Positions 1 through 6,073 are shown, counted from the first letter of the stretch. The stretch is DNA of 27,227 nucleotides from Melioribacteraceae bacterium (GCA_023230485.1 JALNXG010000054.1:1-27227); one strand, 5' to 3'. Translations and numbers: made by a program. Notes: a model not told the origin generated them from the letters alone.

Positions 1-80
1 CGCTTATCCCGCTTATCTGCTTTTTTAACTATTACTCCGCCCCTTTTCTTTTTAGGTAGCTTGTTAGCAAGTTTACGCAT
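1..80 (-). CDS. Start of a divergent gene, basic N-terminus (partial)
   Basis: The complement of 78-80 is an ATG preceded by GAGAGGA six bases upstream, and the frame stays open for 26 codons to the window edge. The visible peptide begins MRKLANKLPKKKRGG and is very rich in Lys and Arg. No domain can be assigned from so little sequence. It is transcribed away from the rest of the window, so 81-261 is a divergent promoter region. The start is well supported by its ribosome-binding site; the function is unknown. Confidence 0.6.
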   Translation of the reverse strand, partial: MRKLANKLPKKKRGGVIVKKADKRDK

Positions 81-187
81 TATTATCCTCTCAATTATAA
101 TAAATATACTTCCGGCTGATTATAATAGCTTTTTTTCTTACTTTTTATAAAAAAATTCAATCTTTTTTAACTTTTTTATCTTTTTTA

Positions 188-215
188 CTTGACTTTTATA
201 ATGGTCTTTTATAAT
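188..215 (+). promoter_or_regulatory. Promoter candidate for the leftmost + strand operon
   Basis: TTGACT at 189-194 is followed 15 bases later by a perfect TATAAT at 210-215. Read as CTTGAC (188-193) the spacer is 16 bases, which resembles the CTTTAA-N17-TATAWT promoters found elsewhere in this window. A second TATAAT lies at 197-202. The first + strand gene starts at 262 with its SD at 251-257. Position and motif support a promoter; which box is used is uncertain. Confidence 0.5.
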
Positions 216-261
216 ATATCTATTAGAGAGATTAAATAAATTTAAAAACAGGAGAAAGAGA

Positions 262-438
262 ATGAAAACTCATTTATATTCCGAATCAACAAATAATATT
301 ATTTGCAAATCTCATCAGTGCAATGGAAACAGTATAACAGTAATAGAATATTTAAAAATGAAAGATGCAAACATTGACTTAACTTATATTTGTTCTAAAT
401 GCGTAGATGTACAAAAGAAAAAACATATTAAAAAATAA
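262..438 (+). CDS. Small putative zinc-binding protein, 58 aa
   Basis: This ORF starts with ATG behind GGAGAAAG and ends with TAA at 436-438. It encodes 58 residues with two Cys pairs, C15-x4-C20 and C44-x2-C47, spaced as in small zinc ribbons, and a Lys-rich C-terminus. It is the first gene after the promoter candidate at 188-215. I do not recognise a family. Small zinc-ribbon proteins of this size are common in early regions of phage genomes, where they often act on host functions, but nothing here identifies a target. Confidence 0.65.
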   Translation: MKTHLYSESTNNIICKSHQCNGNSITVIEYLKMKDANIDLTYICSKCVDVQKKKHIKK

Positions 439-457
439 TTAACAAACTTTGTCCGAG

Positions 458-482
458 TCCTGCCGGGCAGAAAATAGCAGGA
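458..482 (+). promoter_or_regulatory. Hairpin in the leader of the next gene
   Basis: TCCTGC at 458-463 pairs with GCAGGA at 477-482. A competing short hairpin (CTGC at 460-463 with GCAG at 467-470) uses the same left arm. The RBS of the following gene begins a few bases downstream. There is no U-tract, so it is not an obvious terminator; a leader structure affecting translation or RNA stability is possible. Confidence 0.3.
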
Positions 483-496
483 TAAAAAGAGGAAAT

Positions 497-682
497 ATGG
501 CAAAATTAAAAGGAATAAAAGTAGTTATTGAAAATAAGTTATATCAGATCACAAACATAGAACATTCAAAATTATTAGGCCTGCTCACGGTTGGGGAATA
601 TGAAGAGTATAATAATTATTTATCAAAAATTGAAGAAACGCATCAAATCATAGAATCAGCGGATTTTTTTCATTATCAATAA
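497..682 (+). CDS. Hypothetical protein, 61 aa
   Basis: The start chosen is the ATG at 497, preceded by AGAGGAAAT. An in-frame ATG at 449 would read through the upstream hairpin and lacks an SD. The 61-residue product starts MAKLKGIKVVIENKLYQI and is rich in Lys, Ile and Glu, with no Cys cluster, signal peptide or membrane segment. It looks like a small soluble alpha/beta protein. I recognise no family. It sits in a run of small genes ahead of the sigma-like gene and is probably co-transcribed with them. Confidence 0.6.
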   Translation: MAKLKGIKVVIENKLYQITNIEHSKLLGLLTVGEYEEYNNYLSKIEETHQIIESADFFHYQ

Positions 683-684
683 GT

Positions 685-723
685 TAATGCAGAGTCAAGC
701 GGGCATTAGTCCCGCTGTAATGC
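685..723 (+). promoter_or_regulatory. Bistable hairpin in the leader of the next gene
   Basis: AGCGGG (698-703) and CCCGCT (711-716) form a perfect 6-bp stem. GCATTA (703-708) can instead pair with TAATGC at 685-690 or with a second TAATGC at 718-723. The three alternatives share bases and exclude each other. The SD of the next gene (AAGGA, 726-730) follows at once. This arrangement could modulate translation initiation; that is inference from complementarity alone. Confidence 0.35.
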
Positions 724-737
724 ACAAGGAAAATAAT

Positions 738-911
738 ATGAGAAGGAAATTAGTAACTCAATGTTGCGTCTGTAAGAAATTCAAGCATAAATTTTTATTT
801 TTCAAGTTCTGGCTTTACATAGAACCGGAAAACGCTATTCCGGGAATGTACGGAAATATCAGTCATGGATATTGTCCGTCATGCTTTAAAAAAGAATTAA
901 AAAATATATAA
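738..911 (+). CDS. Small zinc-ribbon protein, 57 aa
   Basis: The ATG at 738 has AAGGA upstream; an earlier in-frame ATG at 687 lies inside the leader hairpin and has no SD. The protein has C9-x2-C12 near the N-terminus and C46-x2-C49 in the motif ISHGYCPSC near the C-terminus. This four-Cys layout is a typical zinc ribbon, and the HGYCPxC phrase recurs in small phage and bacterial zinc-ribbon proteins. The substrate is unknown. It belongs to the same operon of small genes. Confidence 0.65.
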   Translation: MRRKLVTQCCVCKKFKHKFLFFKFWLYIEPENAIPGMYGNISHGYCPSCFKKELKNI

Positions 912-921
912 GGAGAAAGAT

Positions 922-1122
922 ATGGCAGAAACAACAGGTCAAAAAATAGTTAGGGAATATAATAAACAATTCCCTTATATTCATTTATCTTCTGTAGATA
1001 AAGATGGAGTTAAAAATCTTGCTACTATGATAGATAAGGAAATAAAAATTGCATTTGATAAGGGTTGGCAAGAAGCACATGATGAATATTATGATCCATT
1101 ATGTACTTGTAACAATAAATAA
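922..1122 (+). CDS. Hypothetical protein, 66 aa
   Basis: The start follows AAGGAGAAAG closely and the gene begins eleven bases after the previous stop. The 66-residue product is mostly helical in appearance, with no membrane segment, and ends with a short C-x-C tail (LCTCNNK). I do not recognise it. Spacing, SD and codon use match the neighbours, so it is probably a real gene of the early block, upstream of the sigma-like gene. Confidence 0.6.
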   Translation: MAETTGQKIVREYNKQFPYIHLSSVDKDGVKNLATMIDKEIKIAFDKGWQEAHDEYYDPLCTCNNK

Positions 1123-1143
1123 TATATAAAGGAGAGAAATAAT

Positions 1144-1641
1144 ATGTCCCCAACAGAACTGTATTTAGCAAACCAAAAAACTATTAAAGGTAAAATCAGA
1201 GAGTATCATAACCGCGTCCCACATGTCCCGGTAGAGGATTTGGAAAGTGAAGCTAATGAAACTTTTGTCCAGTGTCTTAATGAATACAAACCGGATCGTG
1301 GAGCTTCTTTTACTACCTACCTGAATACATGCCTGAAAAATAATTTTGAAAACTTCCTTGTCTACTTTGTAAAAGACTGGGATGAACTTCAGGAATATAT
1401 TTTTATAGAAAATTCCCGGATAGATATGATGATAAATTATCCAGATTGGCTGAAAAGTTTAAGTCAGAAGTCTCAGAAGATAATAGATATTATATTTAAT
1501 ACGGATACAGGATTTATTTCTTCCGGAAAAAATAAGATAACAAAGAAAAGCCTGACTGCTTATCTGCGGGGATTGGATTGGAAGTTTACTGATATTCTGA
1601 ATTGCTTTAATGAGATAAGCCTGGCACTGGAGAGGATGTAA
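1144..1641 (+). CDS. Sigma-70 region 2-like protein
   Basis: Residues about 30-70 match sigma factor region 2: an acidic helix (VEDLESEANETFVQCL), then an EYKPDRGASFTTYL segment corresponding to the DPERGxxFSTYA hallmark of regions 2.2-2.4, which binds the RNA polymerase clamp and the -10 element. At 165 residues it is about the size of small alternative sigma factors. The C-terminal part (about 100-165) is helical and may be a reduced region 4. The gene follows AAAGGAGAG. Its last 20 codons recur as a fragment at 2191-2263. Phage sigma factors redirect host polymerase to phage promoters; the CTTTAA-N17-TATAWT sites in this window are possible targets, but that link is inference. Confidence 0.65.
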   Translation: MSPTELYLANQKTIKGKIREYHNRVPHVPVEDLESEANETFVQCLNEYKPDRGASFTTYLNTCLKNNFENFLVYFVKDWDELQEYIFIENSRIDMMINYPDWLKSLSQKSQKIIDIIFNTDTGFISSGKNKITKKSLTAYLRGLDWKFTDILNCFNEISLALERM

Positions 1642-1643
1642 AA

Positions 1644-2162
1644 ATGAAAATCTTTAATGTAGAAGAATTTAAAATCAAATTAGAAATTTCTTTTCCACTA
1701 TACTCTTTTAAATTAGTAAAAGTCGGAAATAATTGGTATAGACTTTTTATACTCCAAAATAAAGTACAATTAGGAAGAATATCTTTAAAACCTGTAAATG
1801 AAACAGAACATGAAGTTTTTTATTTAAAACATTACAAGCCTTTTGATTATGATTATGATAAAGAAGATGATTTTTTTCATCAATTCTATACTTGGCTTAT
1901 TTCTGGAAAAATTATTGATATCAAAAAATTAATCCCTATAGCCATAAAAAATAAAAAAAGAATAAATTTAGAAAGAATTCAATGGAGAAAAGAACATAAA
2001 TTCTATGAAAATAAAATTGATACAGAAGGAAATCCTTTAATCAAAAGAAGAAAAAAATTAAATGATTCTTGGACAGGAGAATTAAAAAAACTAATTTCTG
2101 AAGAAGAAAGAAAAATAATAAAGGAAATAAATAATGTTCCAACAAGCCCTATAGGAAATTAA
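1644..2162 (+). CDS. Hypothetical protein, 172 aa, AT-rich
   Basis: The gene begins two bases after the sigma-like gene stops, using the GGAGAGG at that gene's end as its SD. The product is rich in Lys, Ile, Tyr and Phe with no recognisable motif. It is noticeably poorer in GC than both neighbours, suggesting a separate origin. Its last codons (from 2134) run out of frame through a duplicated helicase 5' end, so the C-terminus has been created or altered by that recombination. It occupies the slot between a sigma gene and a helicase start, as does the gene at 2281. Confidence 0.55.
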   Translation: MKIFNVEEFKIKLEISFPLYSFKLVKVGNNWYRLFILQNKVQLGRISLKPVNETEHEVFYLKHYKPFDYDYDKEDDFFHQFYTWLISGKIIDIKKLIPIAIKNKKRINLERIQWRKEHKFYENKIDTEGNPLIKRRKKLNDSWTGELKKLISEEERKIIKEINNVPTSPIGN

Positions 2163-2263
2163 ATTCCAACCCGGAAGGATTCTCTATACGAAATATAGAT
2201 TGGACATATACGGATATTCTGAATTGCTTTAATGAGATTCAAATAGCTTTACAAAATATATAA
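2134..2263 (+). pseudogene. Scar: helicase 5' end joined to sigma-like 3' end
   Basis: 2134-2190 matches the first codons of the helicase gene at 2851. It reads ATG TTC CAA CAA GCC CTA, then TAG where the intact gene has CAA, then continues EIKFQPGRILYT; differences are mainly at third positions. From about 2191 the sequence switches to the 3' end of the sigma-like gene: DWTYTDILNCFNEI then stop at 2261-2263, against DWKFTDILNCFNEI in the intact gene, including a long run of identical bases. No complete product is encoded. A tandem duplication followed by an internal deletion explains the order. Confidence 0.8.
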
Positions 2264-2280
2264 AAGGAGAGATAAATTTT

Positions 2281-2850
2281 ATGAAAATTTATTACAAAAA
2301 AGAATGGATTGAAGTAGAACGGGGAGATTCAAAGTTGATTGAACTATCAATTGAAATAGACTCTGATGTTTGGATAGGCTCTGGTGTTCGGATAGACTCT
2401 GATGTTCGGATAGGCTCTGGTGTTTGGATAGGCTCTGGTGTTCGGATAGGCTCTGGTGTTCGGATAGACTCTGATGTTCAGATAGACTCTGGTGTTTGGA
2501 TAGGCTCTGGTGTTTGGATAGGCTCTGGTGTTCGGATAGGCTCTGGTGTTCGGATAGACTCTGATGTTCGGATAGGCTCTGGTGTTTGGATAGGCTCTGG
2601 TGTTCGGATAGGCTCTGGTGTTCGGATAGACTCTGATGTTCGGATAGAATGTATTATTTCAAAATATTCTTGCAATATATATTTTGATACTGAGACAGAA
2701 ACAACTTTTATCCGTATCGGATGTGAAATTCATTCTATGGAAATATGGTCTAATGAGCAATTCCAGATTGATTTATCTATTAAACATAATGAACAAGAAT
2801 GGTGGAATGAAAGAGGCAAAAAAATATTAACTTTTCTAATGGATAAATAA
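2281..2850 (+). CDS. Hexapeptide-repeat (left-handed beta-helix) protein
   Basis: The ATG follows AAAGGAGAG. Residues 26-121 are sixteen consecutive hexapeptides of the form I-(G/D)-S-(G/D)-V-(R/W/Q), the pattern of left-handed parallel beta-helices seen in acyltransferases and gamma-class carbonic anhydrases. Sixteen hexads would make about five turns. The flanking N-terminus (1-25) and C-terminal domain (122-189, with IRIGCEIHSMEIW) are non-repetitive. I see no catalytic residues, so enzyme activity cannot be inferred; a structural or binding role is equally likely. The repeat purity at DNA level suggests recent expansion. It lies between the sigma/helicase scar and the intact helicase gene, abutting the latter. 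Confidence 0.75.
   Translation: MKIYYKKEWIEVERGDSKLIELSIEIDSDVWIGSGVRIDSDVRIGSGVWIGSGVRIGSGVRIDSDVQIDSGVWIGSGVWIGSGVRIGSGVRIDSDVRIGSGVWIGSGVRIGSGVRIDSDVRIECIISKYSCNIYFDTETETTFIRIGCEIHSMEIWSNEQFQIDLSIKHNEQEWWNERGKKILTFLMDK
2356..2643 (+). repeat. Sixteen 18-bp tandem repeats inside a coding gene
   Basis: The unit is ATAGGCTCTGGTGTTCGG, with a GAC/GAT variant (ATAGACTCTGATGTTCGG) and a TGG/CGG change at the last codon. A higher-order 72-bp period is visible: the hexad order W-R-R-D (IGSGVW, IGSGVR, IGSGVR, IDSDVR) occurs three times. The copy number could change by slippage or unequal recombination without shifting the frame. Confidence 0.95.
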
Positions 2851-4446
2851 ATGTTTCAGGAAGCCCTACAAGAAATTAAATTTCAGCCCGGAAGGATTCT
2901 TTATACAGAAGACGGGGCACTGCAAACTTTTGAGGCAGTTGTCCCGGAATCCTTCTGGGGAATCTGGAGACTGTATAAAGAGAAATTGAAAGATCAGGGA
3001 ATCTCTATTAAAAAGACTTCCGGAAAATGGATCATTATTAAATCTGAAAAAGTAACACAGCAGGAATTAAATATTAAAGATATAAAGCTGAATACTTCCG
3101 GACTTCTTAATTTTCAAATAGACCATACCAAAATTTTAATTTCTGATATGATAGAATCCGGAAATGCTCTAGACGCCTCAGACACAGGTGCAGGAAAAAC
3201 GTATACAGCCTTAGCAATAGCAAGATATTTTAATCTTCCTGCTATGATCTTAGTTCCCAAGACAGCAATCCCTAAATGGAAAAAAGTTGCTAAGATATTC
3301 GGGGTAAAAGTATTTGTAAGTAATTATGAACAATTCAAAAATGGAAATACTCCTTTCTGTCAGCCCTTTACTATTCAGAAAATAAAAAAGAAAAAGAACC
3401 CTGACGGATTAACCTATGATGAAATTCCTTATGAGGAAGTAAATTTTAAATGGGAATTTGAAAAAGAGCGTATTATAATATTTGATGAAGCTCACCGCTG
3501 TAAGAATAGGAACACTCAGAATTCCAGATTATTAACTTCTGTTCTTTCTGCTACCAAGCATGTTCTTTGTCTTTCCGCTACAATTGCGGATAATCCTTTA
3601 CAGATGTATGCATTAGGAATTGCTTTAGGATTATTTAAAGATGAGAGGGGATTTTATTCATGGTGTTACAAGCGCGGAGTAAGTAGATCATTCTTTGGAT
3701 TGGAATTTTCAGGAACAAAAAAAGATTTGGCAAAAGTACATAATGATATTTTTCCTCATCATGGGCACCGCATTACTACTTCTGAAGTAGAAGGGTTCCC
3801 GGAGAATTTAATTATTTCTGATGCTTACGAGATGGGAAATTCAAAGCAGATACAAAGTGTTTATGATCATATGTATTATGAATTGGAAAAATTACACAGC
3901 AGGAAAAAAGAGGATAAGAAAGAAGGACAGGGGCAGCACCTGGTAGAAAGGCTCAGGGCCCGGCAGGAAATAGAATTATTAAAGATCCCGGCATTTGTAG
4001 AAATGGCTGAGGATGCTGTGGAAGAGGGAATGAGTGTTGCTATATTTTTAAACTTTGAAGAAAGCGTGAAAGCCTTATCTGAAAGACTAAAAATTGATTG
4101 CATTATCACAGGAAAAGTTTCTGCTGCTGATAGAGAGAAAAACAGAATGTCTTTTCAGAAAGGAAAGGAAAGAATAATTATTTTAAATACTCAGGCCGGG
4201 GGGGAAAGTATTGACCTACATGATGAGTTTGGAAATTATCCCAGGTTGTCTTTAATTTCCCCTACTTATTCAGCGCAGACTTTGAAACAGGTATTGGGAA
4301 GACTTCCTAGAACCGGGGCAAAGAGTAAAGTAATCCAAAAAATTGTGTTCGCTGCGGGCACAGTAGAAGAGGAAGTAGCAGACCGGGTAACAGAAAAAAT
4401 AAAAAACATCTCCGTCATAAATGACGGGGATTTAGAGGAGCTATGA
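2851..4446 (+). CDS. SNF2/SF2-type DNA helicase or translocase
   Basis: This 531-residue protein shows the superfamily 2 motifs in order: Walker A SDTGAGKT at 110-117, motif Ia ILVPKTAIPKWKK, Walker B FDEAH near 211-215, motif III LSATIADNP, and in the second RecA-like domain a motif VI region QVLGRLPRTG near 480-490. DEAH, the PKWKK context and overall size fit compact phage SNF2-like translocases. It would use ATP to move along double-stranded DNA or remodel protein-DNA or branched structures during replication or recombination. A diverged copy of its 5' end lies at 2134. The start abuts the previous stop. Confidence 0.85.
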   Translation: MFQEALQEIKFQPGRILYTEDGALQTFEAVVPESFWGIWRLYKEKLKDQGISIKKTSGKWIIIKSEKVTQQELNIKDIKLNTSGLLNFQIDHTKILISDMIESGNALDASDTGAGKTYTALAIARYFNLPAMILVPKTAIPKWKKVAKIFGVKVFVSNYEQFKNGNTPFCQPFTIQKIKKKKNPDGLTYDEIPYEEVNFKWEFEKERIIIFDEAHRCKNRNTQNSRLLTSVLSATKHVLCLSATIADNPLQMYALGIALGLFKDERGFYSWCYKRGVSRSFFGLEFSGTKKDLAKVHNDIFPHHGHRITTSEVEGFPENLIISDAYEMGNSKQIQSVYDHMYYELEKLHSRKKEDKKEGQGQHLVERLRARQEIELLKIPAFVEMAEDAVEEGMSVAIFLNFEESVKALSERLKIDCIITGKVSAADREKNRMSFQKGKERIIILNTQAGGESIDLHDEFGNYPRLSLISPTYSAQTLKQVLGRLPRTGAKSKVIQKIVFAAGTVEEEVADRVTEKIKNISVINDGDLEEL

Positions 4447-4519
4447 AAATGGAAATTGGAAATACTTGGGAAATTTCTTAAGAAGATGATGAAAAATAAT
4501 AAAAAGAGAGGCTTGTAAA

Positions 4520-4666
4520 ATGGAACCTATTATAATGGGTGTTTTGGGTGCTGTTGCTGTACTATCTGCTATAGGGTTAGTTCTTTTTATCTGGTTATAT
4601 ATAAAAGGATTCTGGGATAAAAAAAAGAAGGATACTGTTAAGGATATTCAGAATGGTAAATATTAA
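4520..4666 (+). CDS. Small single-span membrane protein, 48 aa
   Basis: The ATG at 4520 follows GAGAGG. Residues 5-28 form one strongly hydrophobic segment, then a Lys-rich tail (DKKKKD), so an N-out, C-in orientation is expected. The last 14 bases overlap the primase start, implying translational coupling. No family is recognised. Small membrane proteins in phage early regions may act on the host envelope or anchor complexes, but no function can be assigned. Confidence 0.6.
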   Translation: MEPIIMGVLGAVAVLSAIGLVLFIWLYIKGFWDKKKKDTVKDIQNGKY

Positions 4667-5537
4667 ACAGCTTCTGGATGATTATAATATTCCCGTATTC
4701 ACTGAGGGCAAAAATACTCAACGTGGCTGGATTAATATCCAGTGTCCATTTTGTGACGATAAATCTTCACATGGCGGATTTAATATTACTAAAGGATATT
4801 ATTCATGTTGGCAATGCAAAGGACATCATATGGATCAGGTTCTTTCCCTGCTACTGGATTGCACACCATGGCAGGCCCGAAAGATCATGGATGAATATGA
4901 AGTTGCTGCGGTGATGAGGGAAGAAAGAAAGAAAGTCCCAAAAGCCAATAAAATTATTTTTCCGAAAGGAACTACTGATTTACAAAAGGCACATAGGAAA
5001 TATTTAATTAACCGGGGATATGATCCTGATGAGATAATCAAAACATGGGGCGTTCAGGGAACCGGAATGCATGGCCCTTATAAACATAGAATAATAATTC
5101 CAATTATAATTGATGAACAGATAATTTCTTTTACTTCCCGCGATATTACAGACCGTGCAGAATTACGTTACAAGTCCTGCTCTATTGAAAATGAAGTCAT
5201 ACATCATAAGCACGTTTGTTATGGCTCAGACTTCATTAAATACAAAAGAGCAATCATTGTAGAAGGTCCTCTGGATACCTGGAAGATCGGACCGGGGGCC
5301 CTGGCTACTTTCGGCACAGGCTTTTCCCCCCAACAGGTTTTATTTTTATCCGGAATTTTGGATTCTGCTTTTATAATGTATGACAGGAAAGCAGAGAAAG
5401 AAGCCCGGCTGCTGGGCTTTCAATTAGCAGCTTTAATAAATCATGTGGAATACATTTATGATTATGGGGTGAAAGATCCAGGAGAAATGAACAAAAAGGA
5501 AATTGTAGAAATAAGAAAAAAATTCCTACGATATTAA
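4653..5537 (+). CDS. dnaG: DnaG-type DNA primase, short form
   Basis: The N-terminus carries a CHC2-type zinc-binding domain (CPFCDDKSSHGGF followed by YSCWQCKGHHMD), as in DnaG. The C-terminal half has a TOPRIM domain: AIIVEGPLDTWK supplies the conserved Glu, and IMYDRKAEKEA and YDYGVKDPGE cover the later acidic positions. At 294 residues it is much shorter than bacterial DnaG (about 600) and lacks a fused helicase domain like that of T7 gp4, so it probably works with the separate DnaB-like helicase at 9405. It would make RNA primers for the lagging strand. Confidence 0.85.
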   Translation: MVNIKQLLDDYNIPVFTEGKNTQRGWINIQCPFCDDKSSHGGFNITKGYYSCWQCKGHHMDQVLSLLLDCTPWQARKIMDEYEVAAVMREERKKVPKANKIIFPKGTTDLQKAHRKYLINRGYDPDEIIKTWGVQGTGMHGPYKHRIIIPIIIDEQIISFTSRDITDRAELRYKSCSIENEVIHHKHVCYGSDFIKYKRAIIVEGPLDTWKIGPGALATFGTGFSPQQVLFLSGILDSAFIMYDRKAEKEARLLGFQLAALINHVEYIYDYGVKDPGEMNKKEIVEIRKKFLRY

Positions 5538-5543
5538 AAAATA

Positions 5544-5572
5544 CTTTAATATTTTTTCTAATTCTATATATT
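5544..5572 (+). promoter_or_regulatory. Promoter of the CTTTAA-N17-TATAWT class
   Basis: CTTTAA at 5544-5549 and TATATT at 5567-5572 have the same 17-base spacer as the sites at 10787 and 22179, with a T-rich spacer in each. It lies just past the primase stop. Transcription from it would start near 5579, directly before the first hairpin of the non-coding region. Confidence 0.55.
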
Positions 5573-5623
5573 ATATATAGACGGGCCGGAAAAATTCTCC
5601 GGCATGAACGATACTTAACATAT

Positions 5624-5680
5624 ATGAATCAACCCTGAGCCCCATCTCTCTCCTTTTAATAAAGGGCTCAGGGAATTCAT
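5624..5680 (+). other. 16-bp hairpin with an anti-SD-like loop
   Basis: CCCTGAGCCC (5633-5642) is the exact complement of GGGCTCAGGG (5664-5673). Outside it, ATGAAT (5624-5629) pairs with ATTCAT (5675-5680) across a small internal loop. The 21-base apical loop contains CTCTCTCCTTTT, complementary to the AAAAGGAGAGA-type ribosome-binding sites used by several genes here (for example before 1144 and 2281). It could bind such sites in trans or resemble the 3' end of 16S rRNA; that is speculative. Confidence 0.7.
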
Positions 5681-5723
5681 AAAATAATTTAATTGGTTCC
5701 TCACAAGATCAATTAAAGATGAG

Positions 5724-5790
5724 AAGAAAGCTTGAATAAATTCCTCCTTGTGAGACCCGGAAGGGTGGGGGACTTTGTTCAAGCTTTTTT
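5724..5790 (+). terminator. Terminator-like stem, part of a two-state structure
   Basis: Bases 5724-5736 pair with 5778-5790 (13 bp, one G-U pair), ending in six T. Inside, TCCTCC (5742-5747) pairs with GGGGGA (5767-5772), and CCC-GGAA-GGG (5756-5765) forms a GNRA-loop hairpin. A competing fold uses CTCACAAG (5700-5707) with CTTGTGAG (5747-5754) and CCCGGAA (5756-5762) with TTCCGGG (5793-5799). The two folds cannot coexist, as in attenuators and riboswitches. Confidence 0.45.
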
Positions 5791-5828
5791 ATTTCCGGGA
5801 GAGAAAATAAAAGAAGGAGGTGATTATT

Positions 5829-5852
5829 ATGAGGTTGCCCCGGCAGTCGTAG
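5829..5852 (+). CDS. Possible 7-codon leader ORF (MRLPRQS) behind a consensus SD
   Basis: AAGGAGGTGA at 5814-5823, an essentially full complement of the 16S rRNA 3' end, lies five bases before ATG, a stronger SD than most in the window. The frame ends at TAG after seven codons. The anti-SD CCTCCTT at 5743-5749 could pair with AAGGAGG at 5814-5820. This looks like a regulatory leader peptide or a ribosome-loading site. It could also be chance, since the peptide is tiny. Confidence 0.35.
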   Translation: MRLPRQS

Positions 5853-5888
5853 TCTGCTGACCCGTGCGGTAGCTAAGGAAAAAGGGCA
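5836..5888 (+). other. Structured element downstream of the leader ORF
   Basis: TGCCC (5836-5840) pairs with GGGCA (5884-5888), enclosing a stacked 6-bp hairpin CGGCAG/CTGCTG (5841-5846 with 5854-5859, one G-U pair, 7-base loop) and a single-stranded purine-rich arm. It overlaps the end of the 7-codon ORF, so ribosomes on that ORF would disturb it. Confidence 0.4.
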
Positions 5889-5907
5889 TGTACAAAAATA
5901 AAACAAT

Positions 5908-5921
5908 TATATATTAAATTT
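5908..5921 (+). repeat. TATATATTAAATTT direct repeat, copy 1
   Basis: The 14-base sequence is identical to 6025-6038, 117 bases downstream. Each copy follows a GC-richer structured segment. In so AT-rich a stretch, part of the match may be chance. Confidence 0.5.
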
Positions 5922-5950
5922 ACTTAATTAGTTTGGCTAAAAATTATAAT
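5922..5950 (+). promoter_or_regulatory. Second promoter candidate in the non-coding region
   Basis: ACTTAA (5922-5927), 17 bases, then TATAAT (5945-5950). It resembles the CTTTAA class but departs at the -35 box. It would transcribe the last 190 bases of the non-coding region and the operon from 6151. Confidence 0.35.
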
Positions 5951-6024
5951 TATTAAAATACCAATTATAAACCGGGGTATGAGGAGGCTGTCTTCTATGA
6001 CATGGACTTGAAAGAATAAAAAAC

Positions 6025-6038
6025 TATATATTAAATTT
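6025..6038 (+). repeat. TATATATTAAATTT direct repeat, copy 2
   Basis: Identical to 5908-5921. Both copies lie in AT-rich linkers between hairpin-forming segments of the 5538-6150 non-coding stretch. Confidence 0.5.
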
Positions 6039-6073
6039 TATAAACTCTAATTAACTTACTTTAAATATTTAAA

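Larger units (their letters stand above)
5580..5790 (+). ncRNA. Candidate structured non-coding RNA
   Basis: Between a promoter (5544-5572) and a stem followed by a T-run (5785-5790) there is no ORF with an SD, but dense secondary structure. The elements are hairpin GCCGGA/TCCGGC at 5585-5603, a 16-bp hairpin at 5624-5680, an 8-bp stem at 5688-5717, and a long terminator-like stem at 5724-5790. Compensating GC-rich arms lie in an otherwise AT-rich stretch. It matches no RNA family I know (not tRNA, and no group I intron core was found). It could be a stand-alone small RNA or a long leader for downstream genes. Confidence 0.45.

Noticed and set aside
2356..2643. CRISPR array
   Set aside because: The 18-bp units are contiguous without spacers and keep a reading frame throughout, so they are coding tandem repeats.
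2478..2675. Minus-strand ORF of TPEPIR repeats
   Set aside because: It is the antisense reading of the 18-bp repeats of the + strand beta-helix gene, has no SD and covers only the repeat.
4443..4481. 12-codon ORF overlapping the helicase stop (MKMEIGNTWEIS)
   Set aside because: It has an ATGA overlap but is too short to support as a gene and shows no other sign of selection; it may only carry ribosomes toward 4520.
5585..5603. Rho-independent terminator after the primase gene
   Set aside because: GCCGGA/TCCGGC is a good hairpin but no T-run follows, and it lies at the expected 5' end of a transcript from the 5544 promoter.
5979..6011. 10-codon ORF MRRLSSMTWT in the non-coding region
   Set aside because: It begins ATGAGG like the leader ORF at 5829, but has no properly spaced SD.
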